From: CAZVEV01 sp964625865
GTDB lineage: Bacteria; Planctomycetota; Phycisphaerae; SM23-33
Direction: 5' to 3'
Length of the DNA: 9,601 nt
Assembly (NCBI GenBank): GCA_964625865.1
Contig: CAZVEV010000240.1
Coordinates: forward strand, 1-9,601
The notes beneath the pieces are model-generated. The model saw only the letters and a program-made list of their open reading frames with translations, made no database searches and was not told the origin of the DNA. Shown here piece by piece: positions 1 to 6,856 of this stretch (its first letter is position 1; the number at the start of each line of letters is the position of its first letter). The translations under genes and the position numbers were made by a program.

Positions 1-11
1 GCTGCCGGGAC

Positions 12-56
12 GCGGCAACCACGACGCGTCGGTGTCGGAGGTCTCGTGGTTGCCGC
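12..56 (-). terminator. Hairpin downstream of aspS, candidate transcription end
   Basis: A perfect 13-bp inverted repeat (12-24 pairs with 44-56, arm GCGGCAACCACGA) encloses a 19-nt loop and begins 28 bp past the aspS stop codon. A smaller 5-bp stem (70-74 with 80-84) overlaps the stop itself. The position suits a terminator or 3'-end stabiliser of the aspS mRNA. No T-run follows on the minus strand, so it is not a canonical intrinsic terminator, and the rather long loop would also fit a dispersed palindromic repeat. The stem is seen directly; the role is inferred. Confidence 0.35.
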
Positions 57-83
57 TTCGCGCCACACCACGGCTCCGGGCCG

Positions 84-1901
84 TTAGGACTTCGGCACGG
101 GCGGGACAATGACCTTCAGGTCCAGCTCAGCCAACTGCGCGTCGGCCACCGGCGACGGCGCGTCGGTCAGCGGGCAGGTGCCCCGCTGGGTCTTGGGGAA
201 GGCGATCACGTCGCGCAGGGAGGCGGCGCCGGTCAGGATCATGACGATGCGGTCGAGCCCGAGGGCCAGCCCGCCGTGCGGCGGGGCGCCGAACCGGAGG
301 GCGTCCAGGAGGAAGCCGAACTTCTCGCGTGCCTCGTCGGCGCCAATGCCCAGAGCCGAAAAGACCTGCTTCTGGATTTCAGGCGAATGGATACGCACCG
401 ACCCGCCGCCGAGTTCCGAGCCGTTGCAGACGATGTCGTAGGCCCGCGCGCGGACCTCGCCCGGGGCGGACGAGAGCTTCTCGAGGTCTTCCATCCGCGG
501 CGTGGTGAACGGGTGATGCAGCGCATTCCAACGGGCGTGCTCGCGATCGTATTCGAACAGGGGCCAGTCGATGACCCAGCACCAGGCCATCGCATCCGGA
601 TCGTACATCTCCAGGTCGGCGGCGATCTTGCGTCGCACGGCACAGAGGACCTTATTGACGATCTCGGCCTGGTCGGCGGAGAAGAAGATCAGGTCGCCTT
701 CGTTGGCGCCGGTGGCCTCTCGCAGTGCGGTTTGAATCTCGGGCGTCAGGAACTTGGCGACCCCGCCCGCAGCGGCGCCGTCGGTCAGCTTGCACCAGGC
801 CATGCCCTTGGCGCCGAAGTCGCCGGCGTAGCTGATGTACCCGTCGATCTGCTTCCGCGTCAGGGCCGCCCCGCCCGGGACAGCGATGGCTTTGATGATT
901 CCGCCCGAGCCCAGGACGGTTGTGAAGACCTTGAACTCCGTGTCGGCAAGGAGTTCGCCCACGTTGTGCAGGAGCATCTCGAACCGCATGTCGGGGCAGT
1001 CGCAGCCGTACTTGTCCATCGCCTCGTCGAAACCGATGGTCTGCACCTGGTCGGGGAACTCCCTGCCGACGACCGCGCAGACGTTCCGCATGATGCCGTT
1101 GACGATCTCCATCACGTCGCCCTCGGAGACGAACGACATCTCGAGGTCGAGTTGGGTAAACTCCGGCTGGCGGTCGGCGCGGAGGTCCTCGTCGCGGAAG
1201 CAGCGGACGATCTGGTAGTACCTGTCGAGTCCGCCGACCATGAGGATCTGCTTGAACAGTTGCGGGCTCTGCGGCAGGGCATAGAACGCCGCCTGCTGCA
1301 TCCGGCTGGGCACGAGGAAGTCGCGCGCCCCTTCGGGCGTGGACTTGGTCAGGAACGGCGTTTCGACCTCGACAAAGCCGGCCTCGTCCAACGTGGTGCG
1401 CATCGCCTTGCATATCTCGTGACGCAGCCGCAGGCGGCGCGCCATCTCCGGACGCCGGATGTCGACGTACCGGTACTGCAGCCGCATCTCCTCGGCGGCC
1501 GTCGCGTACTCGTCGGGCTCGAACGGCACGGTGTCGGACTTGTTCAACAGCGTCACGTCCGTGCAGAGGACTTCGACCTCGCCGGTGGGGAGTTTCGGGT
1601 TGTGGCGCGTCTTGCCCGATACCGGGTCCTCGCCGCGGTCGCGCACCGTGCCGGCCACCGCGACGACCCATTCGTTGCGCAGGCGGTCGGCCAGTGCGAA
1701 CTGCTCTTCGCTGAGGGTGTCCGGGTCGAAGGCGACCTGCGTAATCCCGTCGCGGTCACGCAGGTCGACGAAGATCACTCCGCCGTGGTCGCGGTAGCTT
1801 CGCACCCAGCCGCACAGGCGAATGGTCTGTCCTTCGTCGCTCTTGCGGAGTTGCCCGCAGGTGTGGGTTCGCTTCAACACGTCGTCAGTAAACGTTTCCA
1901 T
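84..1901 (-). CDS. aspS: Aspartyl-tRNA synthetase, bacterial type, probably non-discriminating
   Basis: Class II aminoacyl-tRNA synthetase that activates aspartate with ATP and charges tRNA-Asp in the cytoplasm. The 605-residue product has the usual bacterial AspRS length and order. It has an N-terminal OB-fold anticodon domain (about 25-120, GWVRSYRDHGG at 31-41) and the amino-acid/ATP site QSPQLFKQ (211-218). Motif 2 is RCFRDEDLRADRQPEF (233-248), and the GAD insertion covers roughly 290-430. GSELGGGSVRIH lies at 494-505 and motif 3, PHGGLALGLDRI, at 541-552. The open frame runs upstream to 2099, but those residues have no AspRS character; METFTDDVLKRTHTCG is the natural N-terminus. The Shine-Dalgarno is weak (AGAGAAAG). 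His39 lies where non-discriminating AspRSs such as that of Pseudomonas aeruginosa have His and E. coli has Leu, so it may also aspartylate tRNA-Asn. Intact. Family identity is certain; the tRNA specificity is inferred. Confidence 0.97.
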   Translation of the reverse strand: METFTDDVLKRTHTCGQLRKSDEGQTIRLCGWVRSYRDHGGVIFVDLRDRDGITQVAFDPDTLSEEQFALADRLRNEWVVAVAGTVRDRGEDPVSGKTRHNPKLPTGEVEVLCTDVTLLNKSDTVPFEPDEYATAAEEMRLQYRYVDIRRPEMARRLRLRHEICKAMRTTLDEAGFVEVETPFLTKSTPEGARDFLVPSRMQQAAFYALPQSPQLFKQILMVGGLDRYYQIVRCFRDEDLRADRQPEFTQLDLEMSFVSEGDVMEIVNGIMRNVCAVVGREFPDQVQTIGFDEAMDKYGCDCPDMRFEMLLHNVGELLADTEFKVFTTVLGSGGIIKAIAVPGGAALTRKQIDGYISYAGDFGAKGMAWCKLTDGAAAGGVAKFLTPEIQTALREATGANEGDLIFFSADQAEIVNKVLCAVRRKIAADLEMYDPDAMAWCWVIDWPLFEYDREHARWNALHHPFTTPRMEDLEKLSSAPGEVRARAYDIVCNGSELGGGSVRIHSPEIQKQVFSALGIGADEAREKFGFLLDALRFGAPPHGGLALGLDRIVMILTGAASLRDVIAFPKTQRGTCPLTDAPSPVADAQLAELDLKVIVPPVPKS

Positions 1902-1966
1902 GGATCTTTCTCTAAACCGCCAAGTCGGCCCAACGCCCCGCCGCACGCGGGACACGCAAGTCCCAC

Positions 1967-1994
1967 AGTGTACACGGAAACCGATACAGTTCAA
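1967..1994 (-). promoter_or_regulatory. Candidate sigma70-type promoter for aspS
   Basis: On the minus strand, TTGAAC (1994-1989) and TACACT (1972-1967) are separated by 16 nt. Each hexamer matches four of six consensus positions. Transcription would begin near 1960, giving a leader of about 58 nt before the aspS ATG at 1901. The position is right and the surrounding sequence is less GC-rich than the genes, but such matches occur by chance. Confidence 0.35.
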
Positions 1995-2136
1995 TGGTGA
2001 AACGCGCGAGAGTCGACCTCCGGATACATCCCTCCTAAGTAGGTAGAGCGACAGGGGGTCACGTCGCAGCGATCGCCCGTCGCGCCACCATGGGGACACG
2101 CCCCGCGGCTCAGGTTGGGGGCAGGTACCCTGAGCT
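1995..2136. other. Non-coding stretch between aspS promoter and repeat element
   Basis: No gene is supported here. The one structure seen is a 7-bp hairpin (2108-2114 with 2129-2135, arm GCTCAGG, 14-nt loop) directly abutting the composite repeat at 2137. It could be an extra hairpin of the same repeat cluster. The long frame that continues upstream of aspS through this stretch shows no protein-like composition and is not called. Confidence 0.4.
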
Positions 2137-2365
2137 GTCGTGTATTAGGCCACGGCTTCAGCCGTGGTGTCCGAGACGTCAGACGAGTACGATCAGCCCG
2201 TTCAACGGGCTTATCCACGTCGGAGGAACGCAAGGAATGCCCGCATCGCGTCGTGCAGCCGGCCGAGCAGACCCAATCCGGATCCTGCTCGAAGCCCGTA
2301 AAACGGGCTGGTGTGCCGGGGGGCGCCCCAGACACCACGGCTGAAGCCGTGGCCTAATACACGAC
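2137..2365. repeat. Composite REP/MITE-like inverted-repeat element
   Basis: A 229-bp element bounded by perfect 35-bp inverted repeats (2137-2171 and 2331-2365). Each arm contains its own palindrome, CCACGGCTTCAGCCGTGG (2150-2167, mirrored at 2335-2352), and carries TATTAGG on its outer side. Inside lies a second, imperfect inverted pair, also palindromic: AGCCCGTTCAACGGGCT (2195-2211) and AGCCCGTAAAACGGGCT (2293-2309). The central 80 bp or so shows no coding potential. No convincing target-site duplication flanks it. Nested short GC palindromes in head-to-head pairs in intergenic DNA are typical of REP doublets moved in trans by REP-associated tyrosine transposases (TnpA-REP/RAYT, related to IS200/IS605). 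No transposase is in the window. It lies downstream of the lipoprotein genes and upstream of aspS, so it may also end or stabilise the lipoprotein transcript. The structure is certain; the family and mobility are inferred. Confidence 0.75.
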
Positions 2366-2498
2366 CTGTGGACGGAACGTCGCTCGGCCGAGGCAAGGGC
2401 GGTGGTGCCCTGTCACCGAAGCCCGGATAGGCCCGAGACACTACCCACTCAAGAGGGATGCACCCCAAACTCCCTCGCATGCATGCGGTTCTCGGCGA
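2366..2498. other. Non-coding spacer downstream of the long lipoprotein gene
   Basis: No gene is supported. The only notable sequence is a 12-bp perfect palindrome, CGCATGCATGCG (2476-2487), just past the lipoprotein stop codon. It is too short and too lacking in a T-run to be called a terminator. Confidence 0.35.
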
Positions 2499-3407
2499 TC
2501 ACACCTCGAGGCGGCCTGCGGTGGCCCCGGCTTCGAGGGCCGCCGGCCAGCGGGCGGCATCGGCGGGGTTGAATACCCCCGCGTCGATCAGTTCGGTCAG
2601 GATGCGAGCCAGCGTGGCGTTGGCAAATCGCCCGCCCCCGCTGATTCCGAACCCGCGGTCGTCGACCCAGATGCTCATGACGGCGTGGCGCGTGTGAACC
2701 GTAATCCAGCACAGCGGATCCTCGGGCATGCCGCCGCCCCCCACTGCCCGGTCGCCCGACAGTTCCCAACTGTCGTTGCGGAGGGCGTCGACGATCTTCT
2801 TGCCCAGACCCTTCCTGTCGTGTCCGATCCAGCGCGGCGAGTCGGCCAGCGCCAGCACGCTTACGCCCTGCCCGTCGTCAAAGATGCCCTCGAAGAACCT
2901 CTGGACATAGTACGCCCGCCGAGGCGGCTCGGGGACGGTCTCCGGGGGCTCCTGGTCGCCCGGCACGTTCCGAGGGGTCGGCTGGGGTGCGCGGCTGTTG
3001 GGCGAGATGTTGAACAGGCAGCGTGCGCCCCAATCGAAGACCAGGACAATCGGCGTGCCGATGACGCGGAACGGCAGGACGGCGCACTCGGTGACGTACT
3101 GCTCTTGGCAGTCGAAGTGGTCCCAGCAGGCGTCCTGGGTGTCGAGCACGGCGTCGTCGATGCTGTAGATCGGGTTAACCACGATGATATCGGCAGCCGT
3201 CGCGGCCAGGCCCAACGGGACCATGACCGGGTACGACGCGAGCCGTGCGGTCGTGCCCTCGGCGGGCATCAGGTCGTCCTCGACCCAGTTGAGCAGCCGC
3301 ATGTTGTCGCGATTCCCGAACGCGAAGGCGTCGGATGCGGCGCATCCGCCGGCGCAGACGGCCGCGGCGGCCAAGACCATCGTCAGGAGTATCGACAGCA
3401 TCTTCAT
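2499..3407 (-). CDS. Predicted lipoprotein with paralogous N-domain and orphan C-terminal domain
   Basis: I do not recognise a named family. The 302-residue product begins with a signal peptide (MKMLSILLTMVLAAAAVCAGGC); Cys22 is the likely lipidation site, although the lipobox (AGGC) is imperfect. Residues about 32-133 match nearly the whole of the upstream neighbour: PVMVPLGLAATAAD (60-73), VVNP (76-79), LP (111-112) and TPIVLVFDWGARCLF (118-132). A proline-rich linker (about 137-163, QPTPRN then PPETVPEPPRR) leads to a C-terminal domain (about 165-280) with YYVQRFFEGIFDDGQ, ITVHTRHAVMSIWVDDRGFG and a helical end. No catalytic motif is evident. The start at 3407 is chosen for the signal peptide and for AGGGAG (3419-3414) six bases upstream, lying wholly in the 14-bp gap after the neighbour's stop. 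It is second in a two-gene unit. The mature protein would sit in the outer or cytoplasmic membrane facing the periplasm. Function unknown. Confidence 0.8.
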   Translation of the reverse strand: MKMLSILLTMVLAAAAVCAGGCAASDAFAFGNRDNMRLLNWVEDDLMPAEGTTARLASYPVMVPLGLAATAADIIVVNPIYSIDDAVLDTQDACWDHFDCQEQYVTECAVLPFRVIGTPIVLVFDWGARCLFNISPNSRAPQPTPRNVPGDQEPPETVPEPPRRAYYVQRFFEGIFDDGQGVSVLALADSPRWIGHDRKGLGKKIVDALRNDSWELSGDRAVGGGGMPEDPLCWITVHTRHAVMSIWVDDRGFGISGGGRFANATLARILTELIDAGVFNPADAARWPAALEAGATAGRLEV

Positions 3408-3421
3408 CTCGTGCTCCCTGG

Positions 3422-3802
3422 TTAGAATTCGGCTCCGAACAGAACGCGAAGCCCCCAGTCGCCGACGAGGACCACGGGGGTGACGGCAACTTTCGGCAGG
3501 AAGACCATCGCCTGGTAGAAGTCCGAGCCCTCGGGGTCCTCCCAGACGACCCTGCTGGTGTCGGACCAGGCGGCCGGCACGGACACGAGGGGATGGACAA
3601 CGACCGCATCGGCGACCAGGGCCGCAACGCCGACGGGAACGAAGACGGGTGCGGCGGCAATCTGACCGGTCGCCGACTCGATCCGGACGGCCTCGTCGAG
3701 CGCATTGAGCGTTCGGCGGTTCTCTTTCTGGATAACCGAACAGCCCGTACTGGCGGACAAGACTGCCGCCGCCAGCGCGGCCGAGACGCAAAACTTGTTC
3801 AT
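3422..3802 (-). CDS. Small predicted lipoprotein, paralogue of the following gene
   Basis: A 126-residue product of no family I can name. MNKFCVSAALAAAVLSASTG followed by Cys21 is a credible lipoprotein signal (STGC; position -3 is Ser rather than Leu). The mature part is short and hydrophobic. It contains PVFVPVGVAALVADAVVVHP (52-71), a middle stretch ending in W87, then LPKVAVTPVVLVGDWGLRVLF (102-122). By eye, about 18 of 41 residues in the first block and 13 of about 21 in the last are identical to the long lipoprotein encoded just downstream, so the two arose by duplication. The hydrophobic blocks could be membrane-associated rather than soluble. The start at 3802 is supported by the signal peptide and by GGGAG (3814-3810) seven bases upstream; the frame extends further upstream but those codons read as leader. 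It is probably the first gene of the pair's transcript. Function unknown. Confidence 0.8.
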   Translation of the reverse strand: MNKFCVSAALAAAVLSASTGCSVIQKENRRTLNALDEAVRIESATGQIAAAPVFVPVGVAALVADAVVVHPLVSVPAAWSDTSRVVWEDPEGSDFYQAMVFLPKVAVTPVVLVGDWGLRVLFGAEF

Positions 3803-4046
3803 GGCAAGACTCCCGTGGTGCGATCGGACAACGAATCGATGCATCAGTGTCCTCACGGCGGCCCATGGGTCAAGGGCCGCCGTGATTGGGCCGACCCCCG
3901 GGCCGCGGCGCGATGTTTGAAGTGTATATCCCAGCGGCCGCTCCGTGCGCAGAGAATGCGGCGAAATCCGCAACACTGGACGCTGAGGGCGCTATCGTGT
4001 ACTAATAGCCCCTCGACGTGGCAAGGGGGGCCTGGAATGGAAACGC
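3803..4046. other. Divergent intergenic region between lipoprotein pair and resB-ccsA
   Basis: This 244-bp stretch should hold promoters for both directions, but no clear hexamer pair is visible. The best minus-strand -10 is TATACA near 3925-3930 with only a poor -35. On the plus strand, TACTAA near 3999-4004 is similarly unconvincing. The strongest structure is the hairpin at 3853-3885, listed separately. The longer plus-strand frame crossing this region is antisense to the lipoproteins and not a gene. Confidence 0.4.
3853..3885. promoter_or_regulatory. 12-bp perfect hairpin in the lipoprotein leader
   Basis: TCACGGCGGCCC (3853-3864) pairs perfectly with GGGCCGCCGTGA (3874-3885) around a 9-nt loop. 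It ends about 50 bases upstream of the small lipoprotein ATG, so in a minus-strand transcript it would sit in the 5' leader. No T-run follows on either strand, which argues against an intrinsic terminator. A leader structure, an operator for a dimeric regulator, or a single REP-like hairpin are possible. The stem is certain; the role is unknown. Confidence 0.45.
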
Positions 4047-5942
4047 ATGACCAGAACGTCTCGTAGAATCCTGTTGTGGATAACGGTGATCGGCCTGCTG
4101 AACCTGGGCCAGATCGCCATCCTCTCGTCGTTCATCGGCGACGCGAAGGCCTGGGCGCTGTTCAACTCGGTCCCGCTGATGCTGGCCTGGCTGGGTCTTA
4201 CCGTGCTGCTGGTGGTGGGGTTTGCAGCCTTCCCGCGACTGGTCCGCAAGCCGGGGCTTCTCCTGATGCACCTGGGTGCCCTGGTGCTCCTGCTGGGGGG
4301 CATGAGCGGGTCGAAGGCGGGCATGAAGGTCCTGGACAGTTGGAAGGACCACAAGCGGATCTACAAGGGATACATGACCCTCAGCGACGGCGAACGCCTG
4401 AAGGACGTCTCGGACGCAATGGGCAACCAATTCGACGAACTGCCCTTCCACGTCGAGTCCCGGAAGTTCTGGATGGAGTACCACCCCTACCAGCGCAAGC
4501 TCACGGTGCTGACCAGCAAGGCCAGGAAGACCGGGCGGTGGCAAAAGGGCAAGGAGAAGGAAGACTACGACTCGGACTCCAAGCGGTTCAAGTTCGAGGT
4601 GGGCAACTGGCAGGACCTGCCGCTGGTCGACGGCGTCGAGATCCGCGTGACGGAGTTTGAGATTCAGGACCCCGTCACCCAGCCGATGCTGCTGGTGACG
4701 GCCGACGACGGGCACGGCCATGACGTCAAGCCCGTCGAGGTGGGCCCCGCCGTGCCGGGCCAGACGCTGGAAGTCCCCATGCCCCACAACGCGAAACTCC
4801 TGTGCGAGGTGCAGCAAGTCACCATGTCGCGCTGGGCGCCGCACCCGATGGACCCGAGGCAGCGTTACCTCCACCCGGACCCCAAGGGGACGATTCCCAC
4901 CGCGCTGGTCAACCTGACGGAGTTCGGCGGCACGATTCACGCCTACACCAAACCCATCGCCGAGGCGACCGGCCAGGCGGGCATGCACGCCCGGCTGCGA
5001 TACGTCAAACAGGCCGACACGCTCGCTGAGACGGGTAAGCAATGGGACGGACCGGTTGTCGTCGCCCTGCCGCCCGGAATGGACAAGCAGGTCGTCCCCG
5101 CCAAGGCGGGCAGCGAGTTTACCTTCATGTCAGGGCGCGGGCGAACGGTCATCGGACGGGTCAAACGAATCCTCCACGTCGCCCTGGAAAGCGCCCCCGC
5201 TGCCGACCCGACCGCGCCGGCGCCGAAGGAACTGGCTATCGTCGAAGCGAACACGCCCGGGGCCGAGCCGATGGCCGAGATCGACCTGCTGACTATGCGG
5301 GGCAGAGTTCAGGCGCCAACCCCCGGCGTCGCGAGTCAGACCACAGCGAAGGACGAGGGCCCGATCACCCTAAGGTACATCCCCGCCGACGACCCGACCA
5401 AGACCAAGGGTCTCCAGCGTCCGATCATCACCTTCGAGGCCAAACGCGGCGCCAAGTTCGGCCGCAAGACCATCACGATCCACAAGGGCCGCCCCTCGCA
5501 GGAGGTGCGGCTGGACTTCCTCTACGACACCCACGACGCCTGGCTCGCCGCCGGCGCGCCACGCATCTACGCCGCCGACGAGCCCCCCACCAAGGACTAC
5601 GTCAGCCGCCTGGTGATCCACCACAACGGCAAAGAGGTGGCGACCAAGGACATCGAGGTCAACCACCCGCTCAAGTATGGCGGATACCGTTTCTACCAGA
5701 GCGACTGGGACCACGGCGACCTGTCCTATACGTTCATTACCGTCAAGAGCGACGCCGGCTGGCCGCTGGCGTTCGTGGGGATGATCCTCCTGATGGCCGG
5801 GGCGTTCCTTCAGTTCTGGTTCATCCCGATCATTAAGGCCGCCCGAGGCCGATCTCCAGGACAAGACGTGGCGCCCGTCAATGTCCCGGGCATGCCACCG
5901 CTGCCCGACCCGAGCGATGCCGGCGATGAGGGGGACGCATAA
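4047..5942 (+). CDS. resB: Cytochrome c biogenesis protein ResB (Ccs1/CcsB)
   Basis: ResB-family subunit of the System II cytochrome c synthase, which with CcsA carries haem across the cytoplasmic membrane and attaches it to apocytochromes. The 631-residue product has three N-terminal membrane segments (about 8-30, 41-62, 69-86), a long extracytoplasmic domain (about 90-568) and one C-terminal segment (about 571-595). The third segment reads GLLLMHLGALVLLLGG; its His75 fits the membrane haem-ligand histidine of CcsBA. The family's C-terminal signature is visible as VNHPLKYGGYRFYQS (538-552) before the last helix. The tail (597-631) is proline-rich and acidic. It is longer than the Bacillus ResB, mainly in the periplasmic domain. 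ATG 4047 is chosen because the hydrophobic N-terminus starts at once; the ribosome site is weak (GGAA), and the ATG at 4037 is in another frame. The gene overlaps ccsA by one base. No CXXCH motif is present. Confidence 0.9.
   Translation: MTRTSRRILLWITVIGLLNLGQIAILSSFIGDAKAWALFNSVPLMLAWLGLTVLLVVGFAAFPRLVRKPGLLLMHLGALVLLLGGMSGSKAGMKVLDSWKDHKRIYKGYMTLSDGERLKDVSDAMGNQFDELPFHVESRKFWMEYHPYQRKLTVLTSKARKTGRWQKGKEKEDYDSDSKRFKFEVGNWQDLPLVDGVEIRVTEFEIQDPVTQPMLLVTADDGHGHDVKPVEVGPAVPGQTLEVPMPHNAKLLCEVQQVTMSRWAPHPMDPRQRYLHPDPKGTIPTALVNLTEFGGTIHAYTKPIAEATGQAGMHARLRYVKQADTLAETGKQWDGPVVVALPPGMDKQVVPAKAGSEFTFMSGRGRTVIGRVKRILHVALESAPAADPTAPAPKELAIVEANTPGAEPMAEIDLLTMRGRVQAPTPGVASQTTAKDEGPITLRYIPADDPTKTKGLQRPIITFEAKRGAKFGRKTITIHKGRPSQEVRLDFLYDTHDAWLAAGAPRIYAADEPPTKDYVSRLVIHHNGKEVATKDIEVNHPLKYGGYRFYQSDWDHGDLSYTFITVKSDAGWPLAFVGMILLMAGAFLQFWFIPIIKAARGRSPGQDVAPVNVPGMPPLPDPSDAGDEGDA
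5928..5934 (+). promoter_or_regulatory. Ribosome binding site of ccsA inside resB
   Basis: GAGGGGG lies seven bases before the ATG at 5942 and within the last codons of resB. The resB stop and the ccsA start share a base (TAATG). This fixes the ccsA start and implies translational coupling of the two subunits. Confidence 0.7.
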
Positions 5943-6793
5943 TGCATATCAAGTACACTACGCAAGGGACGCTGATCTACCTGGCGATGGGTACGTACCT
6001 TCTGGCCTTTATCATCGGCCTGTTCGCCATGACCGTCAGGCGGAACAGCGATGAGGCCTCGAACGAGACCGGGCCCTGGATCAACCCGTTCGCCATACTG
6101 GCGCAGCTCGTCTTCGCTGCCGCATTCGCCCTGGCGTTTGCCTCGTTCATCTACCGCTGGAACGACACCGGCCACGTCCCGCTGAAGGACCTGTTCGACG
6201 TGTTTGTGACCCTGGCGATGCTGGTCTGGCCGATCTCCATGCTCTGCCGCTGGGCTCTCCGTGTCGACGGGCGGACCCTCGACATGCTCGTCGGCGCCGT
6301 GATGTGCATACCGGCCGGGTTCGTTCGCGACGCCGAGACCAGCCCGCTGCGCCCCGCGCTGCAGAGCGACCTGTTCGTGCCCCACGTGGCGGTGTACATG
6401 CTCGGCACGGTGATTATGGTCAAGGCCGCCATCCAGGCCGTCGGCGTGCTGATCTACGGCGACACCGAACCGGGGGGAAACCTGGTCCGCCGCGAAGCCG
6501 CCGCGCACCGCATGACGTGCATGGGCTTTCCCCTGCTGACGACCGGACTGTTCCTGGGCGCCATCTGGGGCAAGTACGCCTGGGGCGACTTCTGGCAGTG
6601 GGACCCCAAGGAGCAGTGGTCGCTGGCGACGTGGCTGGCGTTTGTGGTGTATTTCCACGTCCGCTACATGTTCGGCAAGAAGTACCCCAAGCTCAACGCC
6701 GCCTGCATCATCGCCGGCACGATCCTGATCTTCCTGACCCTCCTGTGGGCCAACCTGGACAAAGCCTTCAAAGGCATCCACAGCTACGCATAA
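5942..6793 (+). CDS. ccsA: Cytochrome c biogenesis protein CcsA/ResC (WWD haem handler)
   Basis: Integral membrane partner of ResB that presents haem to apocytochrome c on the outer face of the cytoplasmic membrane. The 283-residue protein has about eight hydrophobic segments. The diagnostic WWD region spans about 206-231 and includes WGKYAWGDFWQWDPKEQW. The expected flanking haem ligands are present: His148 (VPHVAVYMLG) before the WWD, His239 (VYFHVRYM) after it, and His280 in the terminal GIHSYA. The early GHVPLKDLFD (77-86) matches the family's conserved first-loop pattern. It is shorter than the Bacillus ResC. Its start overlaps the resB stop by one base and has a good Shine-Dalgarno, so both subunits should be made together. 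It belongs to the handler superfamily that also includes CcmC and CcmF, but pairing with ResB assigns it to System II. Intact. Confidence 0.95.
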   Translation: MHIKYTTQGTLIYLAMGTYLLAFIIGLFAMTVRRNSDEASNETGPWINPFAILAQLVFAAAFALAFASFIYRWNDTGHVPLKDLFDVFVTLAMLVWPISMLCRWALRVDGRTLDMLVGAVMCIPAGFVRDAETSPLRPALQSDLFVPHVAVYMLGTVIMVKAAIQAVGVLIYGDTEPGGNLVRREAAAHRMTCMGFPLLTTGLFLGAIWGKYAWGDFWQWDPKEQWSLATWLAFVVYFHVRYMFGKKYPKLNAACIIAGTILIFLTLLWANLDKAFKGIHSYA

Positions 6794-6856
6794 GGGGGCA
6801 GGCCGCACACAACGGGCTTGCACGCGGGCGACGGGGAAACCTGCGCCTCCGTCGCA

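Noticed and set aside
276..2000. 574-codon plus-strand open frame antisense to aspS
   Set aside because: It covers the intact aspS gene on the other strand, its product has no family-like motifs and is rich in residues produced by reading GC-rich codons backwards. This is a typical antisense shadow in high-GC DNA.
1902..2099. N-terminal extension of aspS to an ATG at 2099
   Set aside because: The added 66 residues are arginine-rich without AspRS similarity, would span the likely promoter, and the conventional N-terminus starts at 1901.
2137..2365. CRISPR array or tRNA in the repeat-rich gap
   Set aside because: The repeats are inverted and few, without regular direct repeat-spacer periodicity, and no cloverleaf can be drawn.
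2135..2369. CTGT as target-site duplication flanking the composite repeat
   Set aside because: Only four bases, and one copy overlaps the repeat arm; IS200/IS605-related elements do not make duplications anyway.
3408..3866. N-terminal extension of the long lipoprotein to an ATG at 3866
   Set aside because: It would overlap nearly the entire small lipoprotein gene in another frame, while an internal ATG with signal peptide and Shine-Dalgarno at 3407 explains the start.
4002..5042. 346-codon minus-strand open frame antisense to resB
   Set aside because: Low-complexity His/Gln/Leu/Val-rich translation opposite a gene with clear membrane segments and family signature; no independent start signal.
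5810..6823. 337-codon minus-strand open frame antisense to ccsA
   Set aside because: Opposite a gene with an unmistakable WWD motif; composition is His/Gly/Gln-rich shadow.
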